Source: Streptomyces capitiformicae
GTDB lineage: Bacteria; Actinomycetota; Actinomycetes; Streptomycetales; Streptomycetaceae
Length of the DNA: 64,000 nt
Assembly (NCBI RefSeq): GCF_002214185.1
Contig: NZ_CP022161.1
Location: 186,001-250,000, forward strand
Reading direction: 5' to 3'
In this document: positions 33,743-41,535 of the stretch, piece by piece
Layout of the letters: each line of letters begins with the position of its first letter
Numbering within the stretch: position 1 is the first letter of the stretch
Made by a program: the position numbers and the translations under genes
Notes under the pieces: model-generated
The model's database searches: none
Told to the model about the DNA's origin: nothing
Seen by the model: the letters and a program-made list of their open reading frames with translations, nothing else

Positions 33743-33769
33743 TAGGTTCGAACCTAGAGTTCCTAGGTT
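33743..33769. promoter_or_regulatory. Overlapping palindromes upstream of the FBP gene
   Basis: TAGGTTCGAACCTA (33743-33756) is a perfect palindrome. AACCTAG (33751) and CTAGGTT (33763) form a second inverted repeat around AGTTC. Three related half-sites in 27 bp, 33 bp before the start codon, indicate a regulator binding site. Confidence 0.55.
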
Positions 33770-33801
33770 TCGCCCATAGCTCTTATCCCTGGAGGACCAC
33801 C

Positions 33802-34296
33802 ATGAAGCCGCTCACCGAGCAGGACATCCGCACCTCGTTCATCAACTGCTCCAAGGGCGAGGCCAAGCGGATCTCCCTGCCGCGCGACCTGGACCGACGC
33901 CCTTGGGACGACCTGGACTTCCTGGGCTGGCGAGACCCGGGCGCGCCCGATCGCAGCTATCTCGTCACCGAACGCGCCGACGGGCTCGTCGGCGTCACCC
34001 TGCGCTTCCCGTCCGGACAGCGCGGCTTCCTGCACCGCAGCATGTGCTCGCTGTGCCTCACGACGCACCGGGGCAACGGGGTCTCGCTGATGACGGCCCG
34101 CAAGGCGGGCGCGGCCGGGCGCGAGGGGAACTCGGTGGGCGTCTACATGTGCGCCGACCTGGCGTGTTCCCTGTACGTACGCGGCAAGAAGGCCCTCGAC
34201 TCCGGGAGCCGTTTCGAGGAGAGCCTCACGACGGAGGAGCAGATCGCGCGGACGGTGGGCCATCTGTCCGCCTTCCTGGAGAAGCTGTACGCCTGA
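33802..34296 (+). CDS. FBP-domain protein with FusB-type treble-clef zinc finger
   Basis: 164 residues from ATG 33802 (GGAGGA upstream). The C-terminal half has the zinc site: SMCSLCLTTHRGNGVSLMTA then YMCADLACSLYVRGK, a C-x2-C ... C-x4-C arrangement of the FusB/FusC zinc-binding domain. FusB-type proteins bind elongation factor G and rescue it from fusidic acid-stalled ribosomes. In actinobacteria this FBP family is uncharacterised as far as I know. Regulated-looking palindromes lie upstream. Confidence 0.8.
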   Translation: MKPLTEQDIRTSFINCSKGEAKRISLPRDLDRRPWDDLDFLGWRDPGAPDRSYLVTERADGLVGVTLRFPSGQRGFLHRSMCSLCLTTHRGNGVSLMTARKAGAAGREGNSVGVYMCADLACSLYVRGKKALDSGSRFEESLTTEEQIARTVGHLSAFLEKLYA

Positions 34297-34410
34297 GCCC
34301 CGCCGCCAGTGGTCCCGCGTCCGGCGGCCCACCACTACAAGGTGGGGAGCACCCCGGTTAAGGTCCTCGAACAATGCGTTCGATGTCGGCGGAAGGGGAA
34401 CAGCGCAGGG

Positions 34411-35667
34411 ATGCGAGACGTACGTGGTGTGTGGGCCGCGATCGGCCCCAAGGTCACAAAATGGCGGCAGGATCCGGTGATCGTGCAGTCCGTGCGATCG
34501 GCGGCGGCCGCGACGGTGGCCTATGTGGTGGCCCTGCAGGTGAGCTCGGAGGCGGCACCCCTGACGGCTCCGCTGACCGCGCTGCTCGTCGTGCAGGTCA
34601 CCCTCTACGCCACGCTCACCAACGGCATCCGCCGCGTGAACTCGGTGGTGGCCGGCGTCGTCATCGCCATCGGCTTCAGCGTCCTGGTGGGTCTCACCTG
34701 GTGGAGCCTCGCCCTGCTGATCCTCGCCTCACTGGCCGTCGGCCATCTGGTGCGGGTCAGCGAGTACGTGCCCGAGGTGGCGATCAGCGCGATGCTGGTG
34801 CTCGGCGTGACCGAGGTCGGCGACACGGCATGGGCGCGCGTGTTCGAGACGCTGATCGGCGCGGTCGTCGGGCTCGCCTTCAACTTCCTGTTCGCTCCCC
34901 CGGTGTGGGTCGAGGCCGCCGGTGAGTCCATCGAGGACCTGGCCCGCCGGATGCGGCGGCTGATGATCCGCGTCGGCGAGGAGGCCGCCGACCGCACCCC
35001 CGTGGAGGCCGCGGCGGCCCACCTCGACGAGGCCCGCAAGCTCGACTTCGACATCGTCGAGGTGGACGCGGCCCTCAAACAGGCCGAGGACAGCCTGAAG
35101 CTCAATCCACGCGTACGGGAGGGCCTGCTGCACCGGGTCGTCCTGCGCACCGGTCTGGACACGCTGGAGATCTGCACGGTGGTCCTGCGGGTACTGGCCC
35201 GTACCCTCACCGACCTCGCCCGGGAGCGGGAGCCCGAGCCGCTGTTCTCGCCCCAGGTGGGGGCGGCCATCGAACGGCTGCTGGCCGAGATCGGTGACGC
35301 GGTGGTCAGCTTCGCGGTGCTGGTCACCACCGACGTCAGCCGCAGCGCCGAGTCCGCCGAGGCCCGGCTGGCCGCCGAGTTGTCCACGGCCGCCGCGACT
35401 CGCGACAAGCTGGCACAACTGCTGCTCGACGACATCCAGCGGGACCCCCGCCAGTGGCAGCTGCACGGTGCCGTACTGACGGAGGTCAACCGCATGCTGG
35501 ACGAGCTGGACACCGAGCACCGCTCCCAGCGGCTGCTGGAGGAGCTCGACCGCTGCACCCGTGAACAGCGCGAGCGCTCCCCGCGCCTCACGCGCCTCCG
35601 CGAGCGCCTGCGCATCCCTTCTCCCCTTCGGCGGAACCGGTCCGCCCTCGCCGGACGTACTAAGTGA
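34411..35667 (+). CDS. FUSC/ArAE-type membrane transporter
   Basis: 418 residues from ATG 34411. Roughly six N-terminal membrane helices (SAAAATVAYVVALQVSSEAA, SVVAGVVIAIGFSVLVGLTW, MLVLGVTEVGDTAWARVFET) are followed by a long cytoplasmic helical domain (ARKLDFDIVEVDAALKQAED). This matches the fusaric-acid/aromatic-acid exporter superfamily. The substrate is unknown. It may be cotranscribed with the following hypothetical gene. Confidence 0.82.
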   Translation: MRDVRGVWAAIGPKVTKWRQDPVIVQSVRSAAAATVAYVVALQVSSEAAPLTAPLTALLVVQVTLYATLTNGIRRVNSVVAGVVIAIGFSVLVGLTWWSLALLILASLAVGHLVRVSEYVPEVAISAMLVLGVTEVGDTAWARVFETLIGAVVGLAFNFLFAPPVWVEAAGESIEDLARRMRRLMIRVGEEAADRTPVEAAAAHLDEARKLDFDIVEVDAALKQAEDSLKLNPRVREGLLHRVVLRTGLDTLEICTVVLRVLARTLTDLAREREPEPLFSPQVGAAIERLLAEIGDAVVSFAVLVTTDVSRSAESAEARLAAELSTAAATRDKLAQLLLDDIQRDPRQWQLHGAVLTEVNRMLDELDTEHRSQRLLEELDRCTREQRERSPRLTRLRERLRIPSPLRRNRSALAGRTK

Positions 35668-35702
35668 CGAGGTACGACGCGATATCGAGGGGAGCGTACG
35701 GA

Positions 35703-36794
35703 ATGGCCCACGGCGCCGTGCGGATCGACGGGACCACACTGCATCTGCCGGGCGGTGTCCAGGTGCGCTTCAAGCGCACGCTGCGCCTGCCCGAGACAGG
35801 TACGCACCAACTCCCGCCGGGGCTGGGCGACTTCCCGATCCGCCGGGTCGAGGACCATCCGCACACGACCCCCGAGCGGATGCGGGCGCGCGGCGGTGTG
35901 ATGCTGCCGGTGTACCTGCGCGAGGCGATGTGGCTGCACTTCGGGGGGACGACGGAACCGGCCGCGCTCCAGGTCGGCGTGGGCAAGGTGTGCGCGGTGT
36001 CGGGCAAGCCGTGGAGCAGCACGCTCACGCGTGACCCGCAGAACTATGTGGTGCTGCCGCGTCAGCCGTGGCTCGACGGCATCAACTCCGGCAAGGGCAC
36101 GGTCCGCCAGTTCGTGGCCGTCCCGCTTGGGCTCGGTGCGACGGTCGAGGGGCAGGTCACCGGCGAGGAGGTGTTCGGCGGGGTGCAGTTGCAGTCGTTC
36201 CCGCTGAACGCCGCGAAGCTGGCGGCGTGGCGGGAGGAGCAGTACAGCCGCGATGTGCCGTCGGTGAGGACCGGCGGGGGATTCGGTGGCGCCCCGCTGC
36301 CGCCTCCGGGGGTGATGCCGGCACCTCCGGGTGCCATGCCTCCGCCTCAGGCCGCGTACGGCATGCCGTCGCCCGGTGCCGCCCCCGCGCCCGCCGGTCC
36401 GCCCCGGGCGCCCGCCGCGATGGGGCTCGGCGTCGGTGGCTCGATGCGCCAGGAGGTCTACAAGGACGACCGGCCGCGCGGCAGCTGGGCCGAGGAGCCC
36501 GGCGGCCGGGTCTTCGTGCATCTGGTCACCCCGCCGGAGTGGCGGCGGATCACCGGCGAGGCCCCGCCGCCCTCGCCCGTCGACCGCGCGGCCTACACCC
36601 GGGCCGGGCTGCCCTGGTTCGACTACTACGACGCCGACGCCCACGACCTCGCCCCGGCGGACGAACTGGGCGCCGTGAAGCCCGTCGGCGACTGGCTCGG
36701 CACAGACCTCGACCCGTGGCAGGCACCCGCTCCCGGCCAGGTGGAGCCACTCGGTGACGCGCCGGGCAGGCCGATCCAGGACGGCGACTGGTAG
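35703..36794 (+). CDS. Conserved protein of unknown function with Pro/Gly-rich linker
   Basis: 363 residues from ATG 35703, which has GAGGGG upstream; GTG 35664 (GTGA overlap with the FUSC gene) would add 13 residues. The N-terminal domain contains LHFGGTTEPAALQVGVGKVC, DPQNYVVLPRQPWLDGINSG, KGTVRQFVAVPLGLGATVEG and QVTGEEVFGGVQLQ, a conserved bacterial family I recognise by pattern but cannot name. Residues ~195-250 are Pro/Gly/Ala-rich. The C-terminal part (WFDYYDADAHDLAPADELGA) is strongly acidic. No catalytic motif is clear. Confidence 0.78.
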   Translation: MAHGAVRIDGTTLHLPGGVQVRFKRTLRLPETGTHQLPPGLGDFPIRRVEDHPHTTPERMRARGGVMLPVYLREAMWLHFGGTTEPAALQVGVGKVCAVSGKPWSSTLTRDPQNYVVLPRQPWLDGINSGKGTVRQFVAVPLGLGATVEGQVTGEEVFGGVQLQSFPLNAAKLAAWREEQYSRDVPSVRTGGGFGGAPLPPPGVMPAPPGAMPPPQAAYGMPSPGAAPAPAGPPRAPAAMGLGVGGSMRQEVYKDDRPRGSWAEEPGGRVFVHLVTPPEWRRITGEAPPPSPVDRAAYTRAGLPWFDYYDADAHDLAPADELGAVKPVGDWLGTDLDPWQAPAPGQVEPLGDAPGRPIQDGDW

Positions 36795-36857
36795 CGAACC
36801 CTCAGCACGGGTCCGGCAGCGGATCCGGGCGCCGCACGGCGGGTCGGCAGACCTCGG

Positions 36858-36890
36858 CGGCGGGTGTTGCATGGCGCGCAACACCCGCCG
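36858..36890 (+). terminator. Strong terminator hairpin
   Basis: CGGCGGGTGTTGC and GCAACACCCGCCG form a 13-bp perfect stem around ATGGCGC, followed by TCGTTCTTT, 64 bp after the previous stop. Confidence 0.85.
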
Positions 36891-36966
36891 TCGTTCTTTG
36901 CACCGGACCGCTCGTACCCGTCAAGGTGGGTGACGGACGGGGACGAGCGACGACCGAGGTGCGCGA

Positions 36967-38226
36967 ATGGCGAGTGAGGCGGGACGGAATCCGGGCGGCT
37001 GGAGCAGGCGCCGCGTCCTGGGGATGCTGGCGGCGACGGCCGTTCCGGCGTCCCTGGCCGGTTGCTCCCGTTCCGACGGGACGGCCGCCGGACCTACGCC
37101 GTCCGCACCGGCGCGGGGCGCCTCGACGCCGACAGCGCCCTCGGCGGCGGAAGCGGGGGCCCAGACGGCAGCCGCCTCGCCCTCCCCCACCCTCTCCGGC
37201 CCCCGGCCGCTGTTCCTCGGCACGTACACCTCCGCCGACGGCGGCGGCACCGGCATCGGGGTCGCCACCTACGACGCCCGAAGCGGCCGTATCACGGGCA
37301 AGGGAACGATCTCCGGTGTCGGCGACCCGTCGTATCTCGCGGCGCATCCGGACGGACGGACGTTGTACGCCGTCAACGAGCGGGCGGAGGGCGGTGTGAC
37401 CGCCGTACGGCTGTCGGACCGCAAGGTCCTCGACACCCGGAGCAGCGGCGGCGAGGCCCCCTGCCATCTCTCGGTGCACCCGAGCGGGCGGTGGCTGCTG
37501 AGTGCCAACTACGGCACGGGCAGTGTCGCCGTGCACCCCGTCGAGGACTCGGGGGCCCTGGGCGAGCGCACGGATCTGGTCGTGCACCGCAGCCCGGCAC
37601 CGGGCCCGGGCCAGGAGGGCCCGCACGCGCACTACATCGCCGCGAGCCCTGACGGCGGACACGTCCTCGCCGTCGACCTGGGCACCGACGCGGTGTACAC
37701 CTACGGGCTGGACGAATCCCGGGGCACGCTGACCGAGGTGTCGCGCGCGCGGACGCGGGCGGGGGCGGGTCCCCGGCATCTGACCTTCCATCCCGAGGGG
37801 CGATACGCCTATCTCGCCAACGAGGTCGACAACACGGTCGCGGTCTGCGCCTACGACCCGGGGAGCGGCAAGCTCACGCCGGGCGACCCACAGCCCACGG
37901 GGACGGGCTCGGGCACGAGCTATCCGGCGCAGCTCCTCGTGACGCCGAACGGCTCGTACGCGTATCTCGCCAACCGGGGGCACGACAGCCTGACGCGCTA
38001 CGCGGTCGAGGAGGGGGGTGCCCGGCTGAGGCTCCTGGATACCGTGCCGGCGGGCGGGGGGTTCCCCCGTCAGATCGCCTTCTCACCGGACGGGAGCCTG
38101 CTGTTCGCCGCACATCAGCGGTCGAGCACGGTCGGGGTCTTCCACGTCGACGGCGAGAGCGGTGAACTGCGGTCCGCGGGCGAGCCGTTCGCGTCACCCG
38201 TCGCCGTCTGTGCGCTGCCGCTGTAG
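36967..38226 (+). CDS. Tat-exported lipoprotein, lactonase (7-bladed beta-propeller) family
   Basis: 419 residues. A twin-arginine signal (WSRRRVLGMLAATAVPASLA) ends in the lipobox LAGC. A low-complexity Ala/Pro/Ser/Thr linker follows to about residue 78. The rest is a YkgB/6-phosphogluconolactonase-type propeller with repeated YLAAHPDGRTLYAVNE, HLSVHPSGRWLLSANYG, HLTFHPEGRYAYLANEVDNT and QIAFSPDGSLLFAAHQ. Extracellular location argues against 6-phosphogluconolactone as substrate. Its 3' end overlaps the DUF2470 gene. Confidence 0.87.
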   Translation: MASEAGRNPGGWSRRRVLGMLAATAVPASLAGCSRSDGTAAGPTPSAPARGASTPTAPSAAEAGAQTAAASPSPTLSGPRPLFLGTYTSADGGGTGIGVATYDARSGRITGKGTISGVGDPSYLAAHPDGRTLYAVNERAEGGVTAVRLSDRKVLDTRSSGGEAPCHLSVHPSGRWLLSANYGTGSVAVHPVEDSGALGERTDLVVHRSPAPGPGQEGPHAHYIAASPDGGHVLAVDLGTDAVYTYGLDESRGTLTEVSRARTRAGAGPRHLTFHPEGRYAYLANEVDNTVAVCAYDPGSGKLTPGDPQPTGTGSGTSYPAQLLVTPNGSYAYLANRGHDSLTRYAVEEGGARLRLLDTVPAGGGFPRQIAFSPDGSLLFAAHQRSSTVGVFHVDGESGELRSAGEPFASPVAVCALPL

Positions 38227-38919
38227 GGCGCGGGGGCAGGAGGCGGCGCTGGCCTGGGTGAGCAGGATGTGCATGCGCTCGGCGAGCTGGGCCACGGTGT
38301 CGGCGGGCTTGTGGAACGTCAGCCGTACGTCGCCGTTGCCGCGGGCCCGCTCGATGCGCAGGGTGAGGCCGTGCCGGTCGACGGCGAGCGGCTGGACGCG
38401 TACGGCGCCGTGCAGGCTGTCGTGCGGGACGAGCCGGGTGAGGCGCTCGACGGCGTCGGGGTGTGCGTCGGCGAGGTGCGTCAGCAGACGGGACTCGGCC
38501 GTGACCAGCGGGTCGGGTGCGGCGGCGGCGAACTCGTCGAGGTCGACCACGACCGCGCCGGACGGCTCGCGCAGCACGATACGGGTGGGCCGGAACTCCA
38601 GGTCGCCGTCCTTGGGCGCGAACCAGCCGGCCAGCCAGAGCCGGGCGCGGATACGGCCTCGCACGGGGACGGGCGCGACGTCGGCGAACTCCAGCACGGC
38701 GGACGGCTCACCGCGGGGTGCGCAGATCGCGGCGGCGACGAGCGTGCTGTCCTCGGGGACGCACAGGATCACCCGGCCGTCCTCGGTGACGGTGTGTGCG
38801 CCGACGAACTCCTCGCGGCCGCCCTCGGCGGTCACCGCGCAGGACCACGCCGCCGCGAGCACCGAGCGGGCACGCTCCGCCGCGGCGGGCGCGGCCGTCC
38901 AGGTGTGACGGTCACCCAT
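38194..38919 (-). CDS. DUF2470/HugZ-like protein, iron-regulated
   Basis: 241 residues from ATG 38919, preferred over ATG 38925 because GGGAGG is then 7-8 bp upstream. The C-terminal ~85 residues (LLTHLADAHPDAVERLTRLV, GLTLRIERARGNGDVRLTFH) fit the DUF2470 haem-utilisation domain. The N-terminal part resembles a split-barrel. HugZ-type proteins bind or degrade haem to release iron. A perfect DmdR/IdeR iron box lies 14 bp upstream, so expression should rise under iron starvation. The gene ends 33 bp inside the convergent lactonase gene. Confidence 0.85.
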   Translation of the reverse strand: MGDRHTWTAAPAAAERARSVLAAAWSCAVTAEGGREEFVGAHTVTEDGRVILCVPEDSTLVAAAICAPRGEPSAVLEFADVAPVPVRGRIRARLWLAGWFAPKDGDLEFRPTRIVLREPSGAVVVDLDEFAAAAPDPLVTAESRLLTHLADAHPDAVERLTRLVPHDSLHGAVRVQPLAVDRHGLTLRIERARGNGDVRLTFHKPADTVAQLAERMHILLTQASAASCPRALQRQRTDGDG

Positions 38920-38932
38920 CCCCATACCTCCC

Positions 38933-38951
38933 TTAGGTAAGCCTTGCCTAA
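38933..38951. promoter_or_regulatory. Iron box (DmdR1/IdeR operator)
   Basis: TTAGGTAAGCCTTGCCTAA matches the 19-bp actinobacterial iron-box consensus TTAGGTTAGSCTAACCTAA at most positions, with symmetric TTAGG/CCTAA ends. It lies directly upstream of the DUF2470 gene on the minus strand. Confidence 0.85.
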
Positions 38952-39035
38952 CCTACCGGAGATGGGGGTGTACGCCAACCAGAACCCGCCAGTAGAAGAA
39001 CTTCTGTTCGCCACAGCGGGGTGCCGTCGGCGGCC

Positions 39036-39875
39036 TCACGCCGCCCAGTGACCGGGGCGGGTGACTGACGTCGGGAGGCGAGTCCCGGCGCTGCCGCGGG
39101 CCGCGTCGAGCTGGGGCTGGGTGAGGAAGAAGGCGCCTGTGAGGTCGGCGTCCGTGAGGTCGGTGTCGCGCAGGTCGGCGCCGATGAGATCCGCGCCGCG
39201 CACGTCGGCGCCGGTCAAGTCGGCGGCGATGAGGTAGGCGCCACGGAGATCGGCCCTGCTGAGGTCGGCTCCCTTGAGACGGGCGCCGATGAGGTCGGCG
39301 TTCCGGCGGTTCTTCTTGCGCCCGGCGCCCGCCCGCATGAGTTCGCTGGTCCGCAGCAGCAGCTCGTTCACCCGCTGCCGGTGTGCGGCGACATCCAACT
39401 CGGCCAGCTCCCCCGCTGTCCGCCCGGTCAGCCTCTCGGTCTCGTCCCGCACCCGGCGTACGTCCGCGTGCACCGGACGGGCGGCGGGAAGCGTCAGTGC
39501 CTCGGCCAAGTACCAGAGCAGTTCGTGGAGTTGGCGTACGACCGGGAACACGTCGAACATCCGCCGGGCGTGCTCCCGGCCGCCCGTACGCCAGTCCCGA
39601 CCGCCGAAGGTGACCTGGGAGACCTTCTGCCCGGCGCCGAAGCAGTCGTAGACCGTACAACCGGTGAAGCCCTTGTCCCGGAGCCGGGTGTGGATCCCGC
39701 AGCGGAAGTCGTCCCGCAGGTTCCCGCACGGCTTGCCCGCGGCCTTGTCGACGGCGAAGTCGGACGAGGCGGCGAAGGGCAGCGCCACGCAGCACAGCCC
39801 GAAGCAACTGCCGCAGTCCGCGCGCAGATCGTGCAACTGGAGGACGTCACCAGATCTTTGTTCCATACGGTTCAC
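39036..39875 (-). CDS. Pentapeptide-repeat protein with N-terminal Cys-rich domain
   Basis: 279 residues (ATG 39875; ATG 39866 also possible). Residues 15-85 hold a Cys cluster (DCGSCFGLCCVALPF, PCGNLRDDFRCGIHTR, CTVYDCFG) similar in spacing to metal-binding YkgJ-type domains. A helical region follows. Residues ~195-260 are about twelve A(D/N)LxX pentapeptides (ADLSRADLRGAYLIAADLTG), forming a right-handed quadrilateral helix. The combination suggests metal binding plus a DNA-mimic or scaffold module; function unknown. Confidence 0.85.
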   Translation of the reverse strand: MNRMEQRSGDVLQLHDLRADCGSCFGLCCVALPFAASSDFAVDKAAGKPCGNLRDDFRCGIHTRLRDKGFTGCTVYDCFGAGQKVSQVTFGGRDWRTGGREHARRMFDVFPVVRQLHELLWYLAEALTLPAARPVHADVRRVRDETERLTGRTAGELAELDVAAHRQRVNELLLRTSELMRAGAGRKKNRRNADLIGARLKGADLSRADLRGAYLIAADLTGADVRGADLIGADLRDTDLTDADLTGAFFLTQPQLDAARGSAGTRLPTSVTRPGHWAA

Positions 39876-39897
39876 CCTAACGAGAACTCACCGATGA

Positions 39898-39936
39898 GTT
39901 TTCGGGTCCGGAGGGGTCCCTAATACAACCGAAAAC
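39898..39936. promoter_or_regulatory. 8-bp inverted repeat in the divergent promoter
   Basis: GTTTTCGG (39898-39905) and CCGAAAAC (39929-39936), with a 23-bp spacer, lie between the pentapeptide gene and the DUF5999 gene. It may be an operator; spacing is long for a hairpin. Confidence 0.35.
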
Positions 39937-39990
39937 AAGTTCCGCTACGACTGAAGAAGCCACCTCGGACGCATCCCCTGAGGAGACATC

Positions 39991-40188
39991 ATGTGCACGC
40001 ACCGGCCCGTATGTCCCAGCGCCGACAGCCCGCACCACCACACCGCCGCGATCGTCTCCGCCCACCCCGAGCAGGGCTGGAGCCTCCTGTGCAATGGCAC
40101 CATCGTCTTCGACGACACCGGTGAACTCCTGCCGGACGGCAGTGTCGTCGCCCCGCAGCGGACGCTCGGTCACGCGCTCGCCGCCTGA
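39991..40188 (+). CDS. DUF5999 family small protein
   Basis: 65 residues from ATG 39991 (GAGGAGA upstream). MCTHRPVCPSADSPHHHTAA and HPEQGWSLLCNGTIVFDDTG match this short Streptomyces family. It has conserved Cys2, Cys8 and Cys34. The role is unknown. It is probably monocistronic. Confidence 0.88.
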   Translation: MCTHRPVCPSADSPHHHTAAIVSAHPEQGWSLLCNGTIVFDDTGELLPDGSVVAPQRTLGHALAA

Positions 40189-40210
40189 ACGGGACACGGC
40201 CGCGCGCCGG

Positions 40211-40729
40211 TCATGTGCGTTCGAGGTCCAGCCGCCAGTTGTTCGACATGCTCCACTGCCCCTTCGGATACTCGACGGACATCTCGCCGAGCAGCGTGAA
40301 CCCGGCTTTGCGGCACACCGCGTTCGACGCGGCGTTGTCCACTCGGGGAAGCGCGTGCAGATAGCGGTGGGTGCCCGTATTCCGGACCATGTCGACGACC
40401 GTGCGGGCGGCCCGTGCGGCGAGGCCCCGGCCCTGGAACTCGGGCAGCACCTGCCAGCCCGTCTCCCACACCATGTCGCCCTCCCACTCGTGGGCCCAGT
40501 AGCCGATGGAACCCGCGCTCTCCCCGGTGTCGGCCAGCGTGATCCGGCACATCTGCCCCTCCCCCACTTCCAGATAGCGCCGGTGGCGGGCGACGAGTTC
40601 CTCCTCTGTCTCGGGGCCGCCCAGATATTCGGTCATCCTCGGGCTGTTGATCCGCCGGAGCAGCCAGAAGTCACCTTCCGACCAGGGCACAAGGCGCACC
40701 CCGCCCGGATCGTCGTGGCGGCCCGTCAT
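40211..40729 (-). CDS. GNAT-family N-acetyltransferase
   Basis: 172 residues from ATG 40729, which overlaps the stop of the PIG-L gene (ATGA). The acetyl-CoA site is VLPEFQGRGLAARAARTVVD (Q/RxxGxG/A-type). Later residues ALPRVDNAASNAVCRKAGFT, LLGEMSVEYPKG follow the RimJ/RimL-like pattern. Coupling to a deacetylase suggests action on a small molecule amine; the substrate is unknown. Confidence 0.88.
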   Translation of the reverse strand: MTGRHDDPGGVRLVPWSEGDFWLLRRINSPRMTEYLGGPETEEELVARHRRYLEVGEGQMCRITLADTGESAGSIGYWAHEWEGDMVWETGWQVLPEFQGRGLAARAARTVVDMVRNTGTHRYLHALPRVDNAASNAVCRKAGFTLLGEMSVEYPKGQWSMSNNWRLDLERT

Positions 40730-41481
40730 CGGGCGAACACCTCGAAGGCCACCGCCGGTCTGCCGCCGAAGCGCTCCCCGGTGGTGCGTGCGTAGCCGGT
40801 GAGGAACTCCCGTACGTATGTCTCCGGGTCCTGGCTCGTCAACGCCTCGATGTAGGTGCGGTGTTCGAGGAGGGAGGCGACCGCGCGGTCGAGGCCGGGC
40901 GTGGCGTCCACCGCGTGGGTGGGGGTGGAGGAACCGGCCACGGCGACCCAGCGGACGCCGTTCCAGGGTTCCAGTCCCTGCTCCACGAGTTCCGGGAAGA
41001 TCCAACGGTTCCCGGCGTCGCCGGCGGCGTCCAGGGTGGCGCGGCCCACGGCCACATGGTCCGGGGTGTTCCAGGCGACGCCGCCCCAGGTGTCGCGGTG
41101 GTTGAGGGTGATGACCAGTTCGGGGCGGTGTCTGCGGATGGCGGCCGCGATGTCCCGGCGCAGGGCGAGGCCGTACTCGATCACGCCGTCCTTGTGGTCG
41201 AGGAACTCGACCTCACTCACGCCCACGACGGCGGCACTGGCCCGCTGCTCGCGCTCGCGCAGCGGGCCGCACTCGGCGGGCGGCAGGGTGTCGATGCCCG
41301 CCTCACCACGGGTGGCCAGGACATACGCGACCTCGCGGCCGGCGTCGGTCCAGGCGGCGATGGCCGCCGAGCAGCCGTACTCGAGGTCGTCCGGGTGGGC
41401 CACCACGGCGAGGGCGCGCCGCCAGTCGTCGGGCATGGGTGTGAGCTGGTCCGGCTGATCCTTCTGCGGGTCGTCGGTCAT
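40726..41481 (-). CDS. PIG-L family zinc deacetylase (MshB/LmbE-like)
   Basis: 251 residues. The AHPDD motif (VVAHPDDLEYG) supplies zinc ligands and catalytic Asp, and NTPDHVAVGRA provides the downstream His. In actinobacteria this family includes MshB of mycothiol synthesis and the mycothiol-conjugate amidase. This copy lies next to an acetyltransferase and not in a known msh context, so it is more likely a detoxification or secondary enzyme. Confidence 0.88.
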   Translation of the reverse strand: MTDDPQKDQPDQLTPMPDDWRRALAVVAHPDDLEYGCSAAIAAWTDAGREVAYVLATRGEAGIDTLPPAECGPLREREQRASAAVVGVSEVEFLDHKDGVIEYGLALRRDIAAAIRRHRPELVITLNHRDTWGGVAWNTPDHVAVGRATLDAAGDAGNRWIFPELVEQGLEPWNGVRWVAVAGSSTPTHAVDATPGLDRAVASLLEHRTYIEALTSQDPETYVREFLTGYARTTGERFGGRPAVAFEVFAR

Positions 41482-41535
41482 GGGCGCACAGTAGCCCGCA
41501 CCACTGACATCCTGGCCCGGCTCACACGCCGTCCG

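Noticed and set aside
34605..36884. 759-codon open frame on the minus strand
   Set aside because: Antisense to the FUSC and hypothetical genes, which have proper starts and recognisable segments.
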